From assembly GCA_018268895.1 (NCBI GenBank), contig JAFDVP010000007.1:744001-808000 (forward strand): a DNA stretch of 64,000 nucleotides, given 5' to 3'. Made by a program: the position numbers and the translations under genes. How positions within the stretch are numbered: position 1 is the first letter of the stretch; every line of letters begins with the position of its first letter. This DNA comes from Acidobacteriota bacterium. Its GTDB lineage: Bacteria > Acidobacteriota > Terriglobia > Terriglobales > Acidobacteriaceae. The notes beneath the pieces are model-generated. The model worked only from the letters and a program-made list of their open reading frames with translations, made no database searches and was not told the DNA's origin. Positions 36,375 to 44,838 of the stretch are shown here, piece by piece.

Positions 36375-36959
36375 ATGGCATCGGCGATGGCAGGCATAGC
36401 AGCGTTGAAGGGAACCCACCAGGAGTTGAAGTCGAAGATGGAGAAGTCGGTGGAGGACTTTCGCGCGCATCTCGCCGCGGCGCGCACCGGCCGCGCCAAC
36501 GTGCACATGCTCGACCAGGTGAAGGTCGACTACTACGGCACCGACACGCCCGTGGCCCAGCTCGGTCAGGTGAGCACACCGGAGCCGACGCTGATCCTGG
36601 TGCAGCCCTACGACAAGGCGATGGTCTCGGTCATCGAGAAGGCGATCCGTACCTCGGGCACGGGATTGAATCCCATGTCTGACGGAACGGTGGTGCGTGT
36701 GCCTGTGCCCCCGATGACCGAGGAGCGCCGCAAAGAGGTCGTCAAGCAGCTTCAGAAGACGCTCGAGGACCACAAGACGGCGATCCGCAACATCCGCCGC
36801 GATGGCAACGATCAGATCAAAAAGGCCGCAAAGGACAAGCTGATCTCCGCCGATGACGAGAAGCGCGCCAGCGAAGAGGTGCAGCAGTTGACAGACGCCG
36901 AGATCAAGCGCGTCGAAGACCTGTTCAAAGCGAAGGAAAAAGAAGTGATGACGGTCTGA
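36375..36959 (+). CDS. frr: ribosome recycling factor
   Basis: 194 aa. Full-length RRF, with the three-helix bundle and the hallmark stretch HLAAARTGRANVHMLDQVKV, then YYGTDTPVAQLGQV, GLNPMSDGTVVRVPVPPMTE and ERRKEVVKQLQK. It releases post-termination ribosomes with EF-G. ATG preceded by GAGGA. pyrH, the usual neighbour, is absent; here frr follows an unrelated membrane-protein gene. A strong terminator follows. Confidence 0.97.
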   Translation: MASAMAGIAALKGTHQELKSKMEKSVEDFRAHLAAARTGRANVHMLDQVKVDYYGTDTPVAQLGQVSTPEPTLILVQPYDKAMVSVIEKAIRTSGTGLNPMSDGTVVRVPVPPMTEERRKEVVKQLQKTLEDHKTAIRNIRRDGNDQIKKAAKDKLISADDEKRASEEVQQLTDAEIKRVEDLFKAKEKEVMTV

Positions 36960-36975
36960 GGCTTTAAATTATGGA

Positions 36976-37016
36976 AAGGGCCGCTCGAAGGTAGGCTTCG
37001 AGCGGCCCTTTTGTTT
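36976..37016 (+). terminator. intrinsic terminator after frr
   Basis: A perfect 15-bp stem AAGGGCCGCTCGAAG / CTTCGAGCGGCCCTT with loop GTAGG is followed by TTGTTT. It begins 17 bp after the frr stop. Confidence 0.93.
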
Positions 37017-37093
37017 GGAAGGTACAGCCAACAGCGAAGAATCCCTGTATTTGCTTATGACGGCACATATCCTTATTTGCCGTGGCAGAGCGT

Positions 37094-37558
37094 TTACCCC
37101 GTAGTGTGGTCGACGATGATCTTCCATCCCTTGTCGGTCTTCTCGAGCACGAGCGAGAAGATGCCGTCGGCGTTGCCGCCCTCCTTCTTTCCGCGTTCCA
37201 GGTGGTATTTGCCGATGACGACTGCGAAGCGCTCGTCGAGCGGATGCACCTCAAGCTCCGAGAAGCCGAGCGTTCCCATGATGGCCTTGTTGGGGTAGTC
37301 GCGCTTGTAGGCCTCCACCATTCCGGCGAACCCGCGGTTGACGGTGTTGGTGATGAAGAGCGTGTCGGGCGAGTTCTTGTAGCTCTCGGAGAAAGTCTCG
37401 ATGTCGCCGCGGTTCCAGGCGGCCTCCTGCGCGAGCAGCACCTTGATGACGTCGAGCTGCTGTTGCGGCACGGTCGTCAGTCCCTGCTGCGCGGCCATGG
37501 GAAGAGTAGCGAGAGCCAGCGCGATCAGCGGCAGAGCGATGCGAAGACGAAAGGACAC
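37094..37558 (-). CDS. secreted DUF4440/SnoaL-like protein
   Basis: 154 aa from the GTG at 37558 (GAGGTGA upstream), with a signal peptide (RIALPLIALALATLPMAAQ). The mature part is an NTF2-like cone: QEAAWNRGDIETFSESY at its start and GWKIIVDHTT at its end are typical of DUF4440. Such domains bind small ligands or act as ketosteroid-isomerase-type enzymes. No catalytic residue can be assigned. Confidence 0.78.
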   Translation of the reverse strand: MSFRLRIALPLIALALATLPMAAQQGLTTVPQQQLDVIKVLLAQEAAWNRGDIETFSESYKNSPDTLFITNTVNRGFAGMVEAYKRDYPNKAIMGTLGFSELEVHPLDERFAVVIGKYHLERGKKEGGNADGIFSLVLEKTDKGWKIIVDHTTG

Positions 37559-37617
37559 GGGGTCACCTCGGAGCAACTGCGTCCACTGTAGCAAATGCCG
37601 ATCGCATGGCTGGAGGT

Positions 37618-38211
37618 TCAGGCGCTCCGGTCGCAGGTGGGTCTTGCGGTGGGAATGATCCAGATGACGGTGACCAGCGTGATGGCGCCGAGGGCGACAT
37701 AAGGGTGGAAGTGCGCCAGCGGAACAGCGGCTATGTAGAGAGCGAGACTGACGATATGTTTGCGCTTGGTTGCTACGTCTTCCGGCGAAAGTGTTTCGCT
37801 CTTCTTCAGCAGCCGCGCAACGGAGATCCGCAGCAGGAAGAACATGAATCCCGTGAAGATCATCGACGCGGCGTAGATGGCCACGGAGAAGGAGTCGGAG
37901 TGCTTCTCGATCACGTATGCAGTGAAGAAGGGGAGCAGCGACGCCGCAAAGAGAAATCCCAGGTTCGCGTAGAGCACGCGGTGGTCGCACTCTTCGACGC
38001 GGCGGATGAGGTGATGGTGGTTCACCCAGTAAATCCCGGTGAAAGAGAAGGAGAGCAGATAGACGAAGAGAATGGGCGCGAGCGAGAGCAGGCCGGCGAG
38101 GCCATTCTCGTGCGGGACCTTCAGCTCCAGCACCATGATGGTGATGATGACCGCCAGAACGCCGTCGGAGAAGGCCTCGAGCCTCGTCGTGGGGAACGTC
38201 GTTTCGTTCAT
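37618..38211 (-). CDS. TMEM175-type potassium channel-like protein
   Basis: 197 aa from ATG 38211. Starts with RLEAFSDGVLAVIITIMVLE, the FSD motif of helix 1 that lines the pore in prokaryotic TMEM175 channels. Five more hydrophobic helices follow, with WVNHHHLIRRV in the loop after helix 3. Prokaryotic homologues are tetrameric K+ leak channels of about this length. Together with the kdp locus it is the second K+ pathway in the window, though unlinked. Confidence 0.85.
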   Translation of the reverse strand: MNETTFPTTRLEAFSDGVLAVIITIMVLELKVPHENGLAGLLSLAPILFVYLLSFSFTGIYWVNHHHLIRRVEECDHRVLYANLGFLFAASLLPFFTAYVIEKHSDSFSVAIYAASMIFTGFMFFLLRISVARLLKKSETLSPEDVATKRKHIVSLALYIAAVPLAHFHPYVALGAITLVTVIWIIPTARPTCDRSA

Positions 38212-38256
38212 GGGGCGAGGATATCGCAGGTTGAGGCGCGGGACTAGAATGGAGGC

Positions 38257-40386
38257 ATGGGCGAGAACTCTCGATCGACTCATGTTGTCCGCGCGGTCTG
38301 CTCGCACGACTGCCCGGACTCCTGCGGTGTGCTGGTCACGGTCGAAAACCTTACGGGCCGCGCCATCAGGATGCAGGGCGATCCCTCGCACCCGGTGACG
38401 CGCGGTTTTCTGTGCGGCAAGGTGGCGAAGTATCTCGACCGCGTGTACTCGCCCGATCGCCTGCTCTATCCCATGCGGCGCAGAGCGGGAGTTGCCAAGG
38501 GGCCGCTTCCAAAGGGGAAGGAGGCTGAGGCCTTCGAGCGCATCACCTGGGACGAGGCGCTGGACGAGATCGCGGCGCGTCTCAAGCGGATCGCCGCCGA
38601 GCATGGGCCGGAGAGCATCCTGCCTTACAGCTACGCCGGCACCATCGGGCAGCTCGGTTACGGCTCGATGGACCGCCGGTTCTTCCACCGGCTGGGGGCC
38701 TCGCAGCTCGACCGGACGATCTGCTCCTCGGCGGGTGGCGCGGCGCTGACCAGCGTCTACGGCATCCGCCTGGGCCCGGCTCCTGAGGACTTCGTGCACG
38801 CAGGCCTCATCATCGCCTGGGGCGCAAACATTCACGGCAACAATATTCACCTGTGGCCCTTTATCGAAGAGGCCCGCAGACACGGCGCGCGGCTGGTCGT
38901 CATTGACCCATACAAGACGCGCACAGCAGCGCTCGCTGATGAGCACCTCGTCATCAACCCGGGCACCGACGCGGCGCTTGCGCTCGGCATGATGCACGTC
39001 ATCGTGCGCGATGGCCTGGAGGACAGCGAGTACATCGCGCGCTGCGTTCACGGCTTTGAAGAACTGAAGACCCATGCGCTGAAGTCGGAGCACTCGCCCG
39101 CGGCGGTCGCGAAGGTCACCGGTATCGACGCGGCGGCGATCGAGCGGCTGGCGCGGGAGTATGCTACGGCTGGCCGGAACGGCAGAAGGCCGGCGGCGAT
39201 CCGCCTGAACTATGGCATCCAGCGCAGCGAGAACGGCGGCGGCTCAGTCCGCGCCGTCGCGATGCTTCCGTTGCTGACAGGCGCATGGCAGTACAAGGGC
39301 GGCGGGGTGCAGCTCTCCACCTCCGGGGCGTTTCCCTTCCGCTCTGCCGCATTGCAGATGCCAGAGCTGATGCAGGCAAGTCCGCTTGGCCGCGCAGCGC
39401 GTATGGTGAACATGAACCAGTTGGGCGAAGCTCTGACTACGCCCGATGCAGGTGTCGGCGGGCCTCCGGTGAAGGCGCTCTTCGTCTACAACTCCAATCC
39501 GGCGGCTGTCGCTCCCAACCAGAACGATGTTCTGCGCGGGATGCGACGCGACGACCTGTTCACCGTCGTGCACGAGCAGTTCTTCACCGACACGGCCGAC
39601 TACGCGGACATCGTCCTTCCGGCGACCACCTTTCTGGAGACGAAGGACGTGCAGGGGGCCTATGGGCATCAGTATGCTCAGCTCTCGCAGCAGGCCATCG
39701 AGCCGCTGGGCGAGGCGCGCAACAACGTCCGCCTCTTCGGCGAGCTTGGCCGCAGGATGGGCTTCTCGGAAAGCTGCTTCGACGACCGCGAGGACGATCT
39801 GATCGACCAGACCCTTGGCGAAGGCTCGCCGTGGTTCAAGGGCATCACACGCGAGACGCTCGAGCGCGAGGGGCGCATCCGCATTGCGATGCCTGAAGAT
39901 GCCAACGGCGACACGCTGCCGTTCTCGACCGCCGACTGGTTCCGCACGCCCAGCGGCCGGGGCGAGCTGGTGCCCGTGCCGGTCTTCAAAGCGCCGACAG
40001 AATCGCGCGCCCATGCGGCTGAGTACCCTCTCGAATTTCTGGGGCGCAAGGCCGACAACTACATGAACTCGACCTTCGCGAACATCCCCGTGCACCAGCG
40101 GATGGAAGCGAAGACCGCGGGCATCCTCGAGATGCACGCCTCCGACGCCGCACCGCGTGGCATTGCGAGCGGCGATGAGGTGGAGATCTTCAACGGCCGG
40201 GGAAGGATCAGGCTGCGCGCCCACGTCAACGGCCAGGTCGGTCAGGGTGTCGTCTCCGCGCGGCTGGAGTGGAACAAGCTCACCCAGGGCGGCGCGAACA
40301 TCAACGCGCTGACCAGTGAGCGACTGACGGACATGGGAGGCGGAGCGACCTTCTACTCCGTTCTGGTCGAAGTGCGCAAAGCCTGA
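38257..40386 (+). CDS. molybdopterin (bis-MGD) oxidoreductase, DMSO-reductase family
   Basis: 709 aa. The N-terminal 4Fe-4S motif CSHDCPDSCGVLV...GFLCGK is followed by bis-MGD domains (YSYAGTIGQLGYGSMDRRFF; IIAWGANIHGNN; FVYNSNPAAVAPNQ) and a C-terminal molydopterin-dinucleotide-binding barrel. The segment RTICSSAGGAALTS holds the candidate Mo ligand (Ser or Cys). No Tat signal, so cytoplasmic. No Fe-S or membrane partner subunit is adjacent. GGAGG lies only one base before the ATG, so initiation may use an upstream purine run. The substrate is unknown. Confidence 0.88.
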   Translation: MGENSRSTHVVRAVCSHDCPDSCGVLVTVENLTGRAIRMQGDPSHPVTRGFLCGKVAKYLDRVYSPDRLLYPMRRRAGVAKGPLPKGKEAEAFERITWDEALDEIAARLKRIAAEHGPESILPYSYAGTIGQLGYGSMDRRFFHRLGASQLDRTICSSAGGAALTSVYGIRLGPAPEDFVHAGLIIAWGANIHGNNIHLWPFIEEARRHGARLVVIDPYKTRTAALADEHLVINPGTDAALALGMMHVIVRDGLEDSEYIARCVHGFEELKTHALKSEHSPAAVAKVTGIDAAAIERLAREYATAGRNGRRPAAIRLNYGIQRSENGGGSVRAVAMLPLLTGAWQYKGGGVQLSTSGAFPFRSAALQMPELMQASPLGRAARMVNMNQLGEALTTPDAGVGGPPVKALFVYNSNPAAVAPNQNDVLRGMRRDDLFTVVHEQFFTDTADYADIVLPATTFLETKDVQGAYGHQYAQLSQQAIEPLGEARNNVRLFGELGRRMGFSESCFDDREDDLIDQTLGEGSPWFKGITRETLEREGRIRIAMPEDANGDTLPFSTADWFRTPSGRGELVPVPVFKAPTESRAHAAEYPLEFLGRKADNYMNSTFANIPVHQRMEAKTAGILEMHASDAAPRGIASGDEVEIFNGRGRIRLRAHVNGQVGQGVVSARLEWNKLTQGGANINALTSERLTDMGGGATFYSVLVEVRKA

Positions 40387-40462
40387 GGAGAGTTTCCGAA
40401 GCCTCGGGCTGCTTCGCGTCATCGGATTCCTGTAACCAACGAAATACTAATGGAGCCGTGCA

Positions 40463-41431
40463 ATGGAGACCGGTCTGCCAGGCCTCGATGCGATTCGCAG
40501 AGCCGCCGATTTGATCTATAAGACGATGCCCGCAACCCCGCAGTACACCTGGCCGCTGCTCAGCGCGCGCGCCGGGGCTGAGGTATGGGTGAAGCATGAG
40601 AACCATTCGCCGGTAGGAGCGTTCAAGATTCGCGGCGGGCTTGTCTATATGGATTGGCTCAGGCGCGAACAGGCCGAGGTGAAGACCGTCGTCACCGCGA
40701 CGCGCGGCAATCACGGCCAGTCGGTCGCCCTGGCGGCGACGCGCATGGGGATTCGCGCCGTGATCGTTGTGCCTCGCGGCAACAGCAGAGAGAAGAACCG
40801 CGCCATGCGGGAGCTGGGAGCGGAGCTGGTCGAGGCCGGAGACGATTTTCAGGCGGCGCTCGAACATGCTGTGAAGCTGGAGCGCGAGAATGGATGGCAC
40901 TGGGTGCCGAGCTACCACCCTCTGCTGGTGACGGGAGTGGCCACCTCAGCGCTGGAATTCCTCACTGCCGTCCCCACGCTCGACACAGTCTACGTCGCCA
41001 TCGGTATGGGGTCGGGCATCGCAGGGACGATTGCGGTGCGCAATGCGCTTGGGCTGCGGACGAGGGTAGTTGGGGTTGTCTCACGTTCCGCCCCTGCCTT
41101 CGCGCTCTCGTTTGCCGCCGGTCACGTCGTCGAACATGCGGTTTCGACGCGCATCGCTGACGGCGTCGCCTGCCGCAAACCCACCAACGCCGCGCTCGAA
41201 GTGGTGCGTGGAGGGGCCGACCGCATCCTTGAAGTGGATGATGACGAGGTGGAGCAGGCAATGCGCATCCTGTTTGCTGACACCCATAACGTCGCTGAAG
41301 GGGCGGGGGCCGTGGGGCTGGCTGGGTTATTAAAAGACCGGCTGCACGGGGGGCAGCGTGTGGGGACCTTTCTTGGGGGTGGCAATGTCGACAGCCCTGT
41401 CTTCGCCAGGGTCCTGGGTGGCGGGGTCTGA
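40463..41431 (+). CDS. threonine dehydratase-like PLP enzyme
   Basis: 322 aa fold-type II PLP enzyme. VGAFKIRGGLVYMDW carries the PLP Lys (about residue 55), ATRGNHGQSVALAA binds the phosphate, and AIGMGSGIAGT is the glycine-rich phosphate loop. It lacks the C-terminal ACT regulatory domain, so it resembles catabolic threonine/serine dehydratases or related racemases. ATG with GGAG seven bases upstream. Separate from the preceding molybdoenzyme by 76 bp. Confidence 0.85.
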   Translation: METGLPGLDAIRRAADLIYKTMPATPQYTWPLLSARAGAEVWVKHENHSPVGAFKIRGGLVYMDWLRREQAEVKTVVTATRGNHGQSVALAATRMGIRAVIVVPRGNSREKNRAMRELGAELVEAGDDFQAALEHAVKLERENGWHWVPSYHPLLVTGVATSALEFLTAVPTLDTVYVAIGMGSGIAGTIAVRNALGLRTRVVGVVSRSAPAFALSFAAGHVVEHAVSTRIADGVACRKPTNAALEVVRGGADRILEVDDDEVEQAMRILFADTHNVAEGAGAVGLAGLLKDRLHGGQRVGTFLGGGNVDSPVFARVLGGGV

Positions 41432-41569
41432 GTACCGCCATGGGGAAGCATTGCATTTCGAGGGCAATGGGTGGAAATGCAGCCGATCTCCCAAACGTTT
41501 CAGAAGTCGCAGCGTCCGATAACTTGTCTTTTGTGTGACGTATCCTGCGGGCGAACTCGCTAACCGCCC

Positions 41570-44563
41570 GTGCGCTCCCATATAATCAAGACTCCCCTTC
41601 AGGAACCGGCGGGGCGTGATTTTTCAAGCAGTGAGGGTGTGCGTATCTTTACCGTAGATCGAGAGAGCGGAAGCTCCCTGAAGTGCAGGACCAGGCCTGT
41701 GTGCACTCGCTCCAGTTGCTCCCGCATCGTCTCCGCCGTGTCGTTTCTGGCATTCGCTGCGGCGATGGTTCCGTCGCTCCATGCCCAGCAAGCTGGTGGA
41801 TCACAGACGCTTTGCCAGCCCCAGGTTGTCGGCAACCGCAGGATTCCAAAGGAGTCTGTGCTGGCGCGCCTGTTCTCGCACCAGGGCGACCTGTACGATG
41901 CCCAGGTCGTCGAGCGCGACTTCAATTCGCTGTGGAACACCGGCTACTTCGACGACGTCCGTATCGAGCGTGTCGACGGCGACAAGTGCGTCCAGCTTGT
42001 CGTCTATGTCCGCGAGAAGCCGACCATCCGCGAGATCAACTACAAGGGCATCAACGCCGTCTCGCAGTCCGACATTATGGACGCGCTCAAGAAGGCCAAG
42101 GTCGGCCTCTCGGTCGAGAGCCAGTACGATCCCACCAAGATCGCCCGCGCCCAGAATGTCCTGAAGGAGCTGCTGGCGGCGCACGGCCACCAGTTTGCGA
42201 CGATCAGGGTTGAGGTGAAAACCATTCCCCCGGCCGCCGTTGCGTTGACCTTCAACGTTAAGGAAGGCCCGACCGTGAAGGTCGGCCATATCCAGTTCGA
42301 CGGCAACGTGGAAGTTCCCGACCGCACGCTGCGAGCGGCGATGAAGAACCTGAAGCCGATCGGCATCCCGCACTCCATCATTCTTGAGAACCTGTTTGCC
42401 CGCACCTTCGACGCCACCAAGCTCGATGAGGACACCGAGCGCGTCCGCCAGGCCTATCGCGATCGCGGTTACTTCAAGGCGCTCACCAGCGAACCCTCGA
42501 CGCGGGTCCGCGACGCGGGCGGCCTGAACCCGTTCACCCTGCGGCCATCGACCGGCAAGCGCATCGACATCCTGATGCCGGTGGAAGAAGGTGCCCGTTA
42601 CCGTCTGGGCGGGATCACCTTTACCGGCAACAAGGCCTACCCCAACACCAAGGCACTCCGCGCCCAGTTCGCCGAGAAGGACGGTGAGTGGTTCAATGCC
42701 ACGCAGTTCGGCAAGGGCATTGAGCAGCTCCGCAAGGCCTACGGGCAGGGCGGTTTTATCAACATGGTCGGCACCCCGGTGCCCCGCATCGACGAGGCCA
42801 AGAAGCTGATCTATCTCGACATCGACATTGACGAAGGCAAGCCCTTCTATGTGTCGCGTATCGAGTTCTCGGGCAACTCGATCACCCGCGACAAGGTCAT
42901 CCGCCGCGAGCTTCTGCTCGACGAAGGCCAGGTCTACAACTCCCAGCTCTGGGACCTGTCGATCATGCGGCTCAACCAGTTGAACTACTTCGAGCCTCTC
43001 AAGGCCGAGCAGGACTCCGAGAGCCGCCAGAACGCCGAAGACAACACGGTCGACCTCCTTCTTAAGCTCAAGGAAAAGGGCAAGAACTCAATCGGCCTGA
43101 ACGGCGGTATCAGCGGACTTTCCGGTACGTTCATCGGCCTCAACTATGAGACCAACAACTTCCTCGGTCTCGGTGAGACGCTCTCCGTGCAGGCCAACAT
43201 CGGCGACCTGTCGCGCAACCTCAGCTTCGGCTTCACGGAGCCCTACCTTCGGAACAAGCCGATCTCGCTGGGCCTTCAGGTCTTCACCACCAAGTACGAC
43301 TTCAACCCGGCCAAGAGCTATCAGATTGCGCAGGGCGCCAGCCAGAACCTGACGACGGCGCAGCAGTCGCTGCTGACGAACTACAACCAGGCATCGACGG
43401 GTTTCACCCTCTCGGTCAGCTCGCCGCTGCGCCACCTCTTTGCTCGCACGGGCGTCACCCGCGTGGGCGTCTCGTATGCGCTGTCGCGCTCGTCGGTGAC
43501 CACGTTCAACGACAACACGCGCAACGTCTTCCAGACGCTGGCCTTCCGCTCGGGCGTGCAGGGACAGAACCAGCTCAACGGCATCATCTCCTCGACCATT
43601 ACTCCGAGCTTCAGCTACTCGAGCATCGACCGTGCCGTGGGCCCGCACTCGGGGCGCGACCTGAACGCTGCCTTGCAGATCGCCGGCGCCGGCGGCAACA
43701 TCAAGTACATCCAGCCGGTCGTGACCTATCGCCAGTTCTACCCGATGAAGGGTCTGAAGGTGAACCGCGACGGTCACAACGTCCTGGCTTACCGCGCGCA
43801 GGTCTCGCACATCACCGGATTCGCGGGCGAGGTGGCCCCCCCGACGAACCGTATCTACGCGGGCGGCGAGTCTGAAATCCGCGGCTTCGACGTGCGTTCG
43901 TCGTCGCCGTATACCTTCATCCCGAATCGGTTGCTGTTCAACCTCACCAACCCCGACGGCACGACAGTCCCGCGCGATCCCTCGAACCCGTTGCTCGGCA
44001 ACGTGCAGATTCCGCTGCCGGTCTACCGCTTGGTCTCGATCGGCGGCGACACCAGCGTTACGGCGAACCTCGAGTACCGTATCCCGATCATCAACCAGGT
44101 CACGTTTGCCTTCTTCACCGACTTCAACATGACCTTCGACGTGCATCCCGACCAGCTTCGGCAGAGCGTCTCCGGACAGCAGGAGATCTCGAGCCCGCTC
44201 TATGGCTGCCCGACGTTCATCAACGGCGCCTGCTACGGCGGCAAGCAGATCGCGTTCCCCAACCCGCTTCGCACCGTTCCGGGAACAAACTACGTACCGC
44301 GTATGTCGAACGGCGCGGAGTTGCAGGTCATCCTGCCGATCGTCAACGCACCGTTCCGTATCTACTACGCCTACAACCCGCTCCGTCTCTACAAGGACGT
44401 ACCGCAGGCCCTGGCGACGGACAGCGCAACCTTCCGCAGCTTCTTTCCGAACTCCGGAGCAGGCCAGTACAGCTATCTCCAGGCGATCCAGTTCTATGGG
44501 TCGGACTACACGCTGCGCGAGCCGAGAAAGACGCTTCGCTTGACGGTCAGCACGACGTTCTAG
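41570..44563 (+). CDS. bamA: BamA outer-membrane protein assembly factor
   Basis: Up to 997 aa; the start is uncertain (GTG 41570, or GTG 41639 just before the signal peptide SAVSFLAFAAAMVPSLHAQ). Five POTRA domains span about residues 75-490 (e.g. VGNRRIPKESVLARLF; REINYKGINAVSQSDI; SRIEFSGNSITRDKVIRREL). The 16-strand barrel domain follows, with the conserved loop-6 IRGF in GGESEIRGFDV and a C-terminal aromatic residue (VSTTF). It inserts beta-barrel proteins into the outer membrane and is essential in Gram-negatives. A terminator follows. Confidence 0.95.
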   Translation: MRSHIIKTPLQEPAGRDFSSSEGVRIFTVDRESGSSLKCRTRPVCTRSSCSRIVSAVSFLAFAAAMVPSLHAQQAGGSQTLCQPQVVGNRRIPKESVLARLFSHQGDLYDAQVVERDFNSLWNTGYFDDVRIERVDGDKCVQLVVYVREKPTIREINYKGINAVSQSDIMDALKKAKVGLSVESQYDPTKIARAQNVLKELLAAHGHQFATIRVEVKTIPPAAVALTFNVKEGPTVKVGHIQFDGNVEVPDRTLRAAMKNLKPIGIPHSIILENLFARTFDATKLDEDTERVRQAYRDRGYFKALTSEPSTRVRDAGGLNPFTLRPSTGKRIDILMPVEEGARYRLGGITFTGNKAYPNTKALRAQFAEKDGEWFNATQFGKGIEQLRKAYGQGGFINMVGTPVPRIDEAKKLIYLDIDIDEGKPFYVSRIEFSGNSITRDKVIRRELLLDEGQVYNSQLWDLSIMRLNQLNYFEPLKAEQDSESRQNAEDNTVDLLLKLKEKGKNSIGLNGGISGLSGTFIGLNYETNNFLGLGETLSVQANIGDLSRNLSFGFTEPYLRNKPISLGLQVFTTKYDFNPAKSYQIAQGASQNLTTAQQSLLTNYNQASTGFTLSVSSPLRHLFARTGVTRVGVSYALSRSSVTTFNDNTRNVFQTLAFRSGVQGQNQLNGIISSTITPSFSYSSIDRAVGPHSGRDLNAALQIAGAGGNIKYIQPVVTYRQFYPMKGLKVNRDGHNVLAYRAQVSHITGFAGEVAPPTNRIYAGGESEIRGFDVRSSSPYTFIPNRLLFNLTNPDGTTVPRDPSNPLLGNVQIPLPVYRLVSIGGDTSVTANLEYRIPIINQVTFAFFTDFNMTFDVHPDQLRQSVSGQQEISSPLYGCPTFINGACYGGKQIAFPNPLRTVPGTNYVPRMSNGAELQVILPIVNAPFRIYYAYNPLRLYKDVPQALATDSATFRSFFPNSGAGQYSYLQAIQFYGSDYTLREPRKTLRLTVSTTF

Positions 44564-44585
44564 CCTTCAGGCGAGAACGCAACAG

Positions 44586-44616
44586 GCCCGGTCAGACCGA
44601 TGTCTGGCCGGGCTTT
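44586..44616 (+). terminator. intrinsic terminator after bamA
   Basis: Stem GCCCGGTCAGAC / GTCTGGCCGGGC (one T-G pair), loop CGAT, then TTTCTC. It lies about 23 bp after the bamA stop. Confidence 0.8.
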
Positions 44617-44708
44617 CTCGTGCTCAAACCTGGGGCTTCGCGCCGGGTGAGCAAATCTCGGGAATGGTCAGGGTTGAAGATGGTGCTGAAAATTAGGCTT
44701 TGCTTATG

Positions 44709-44763
44709 GGCACGGCTTCAGCCGTGCCGATACGGCCGCATATCAAAGGGGCTTTAGCCCCTT
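44709..44763. repeat. double-hairpin repeat, family D
   Basis: Two compact hairpins, GGCACGGC-TTCA-GCCGTGCC and AAGGGGC-TTTA-GCCCCTT, lie 17 bp apart and are followed by GAGGTACGCATTCTGC. The loops match the self-complementary TTCA/TTTA style of the GGCCTTCGGCC hairpins at 9.8 kb, so the two may be related. Confidence 0.65.
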
Positions 44764-44838
44764 GAGGTACGCATTCTGCTCATTGAGGCACTTTTTCAGC
44801 ACCCTCTGAAAGCCCGTCCCATCGATCCCAACCATCGT

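Noticed and set aside
35142..36773. 543-codon minus-strand open frame across the DUF5995/membrane protein/frr region
   Set aside because: It runs antisense across the 35256 membrane-protein gene and most of frr, both with correct ribosome sites; the product is Arg/Gln/His-rich.
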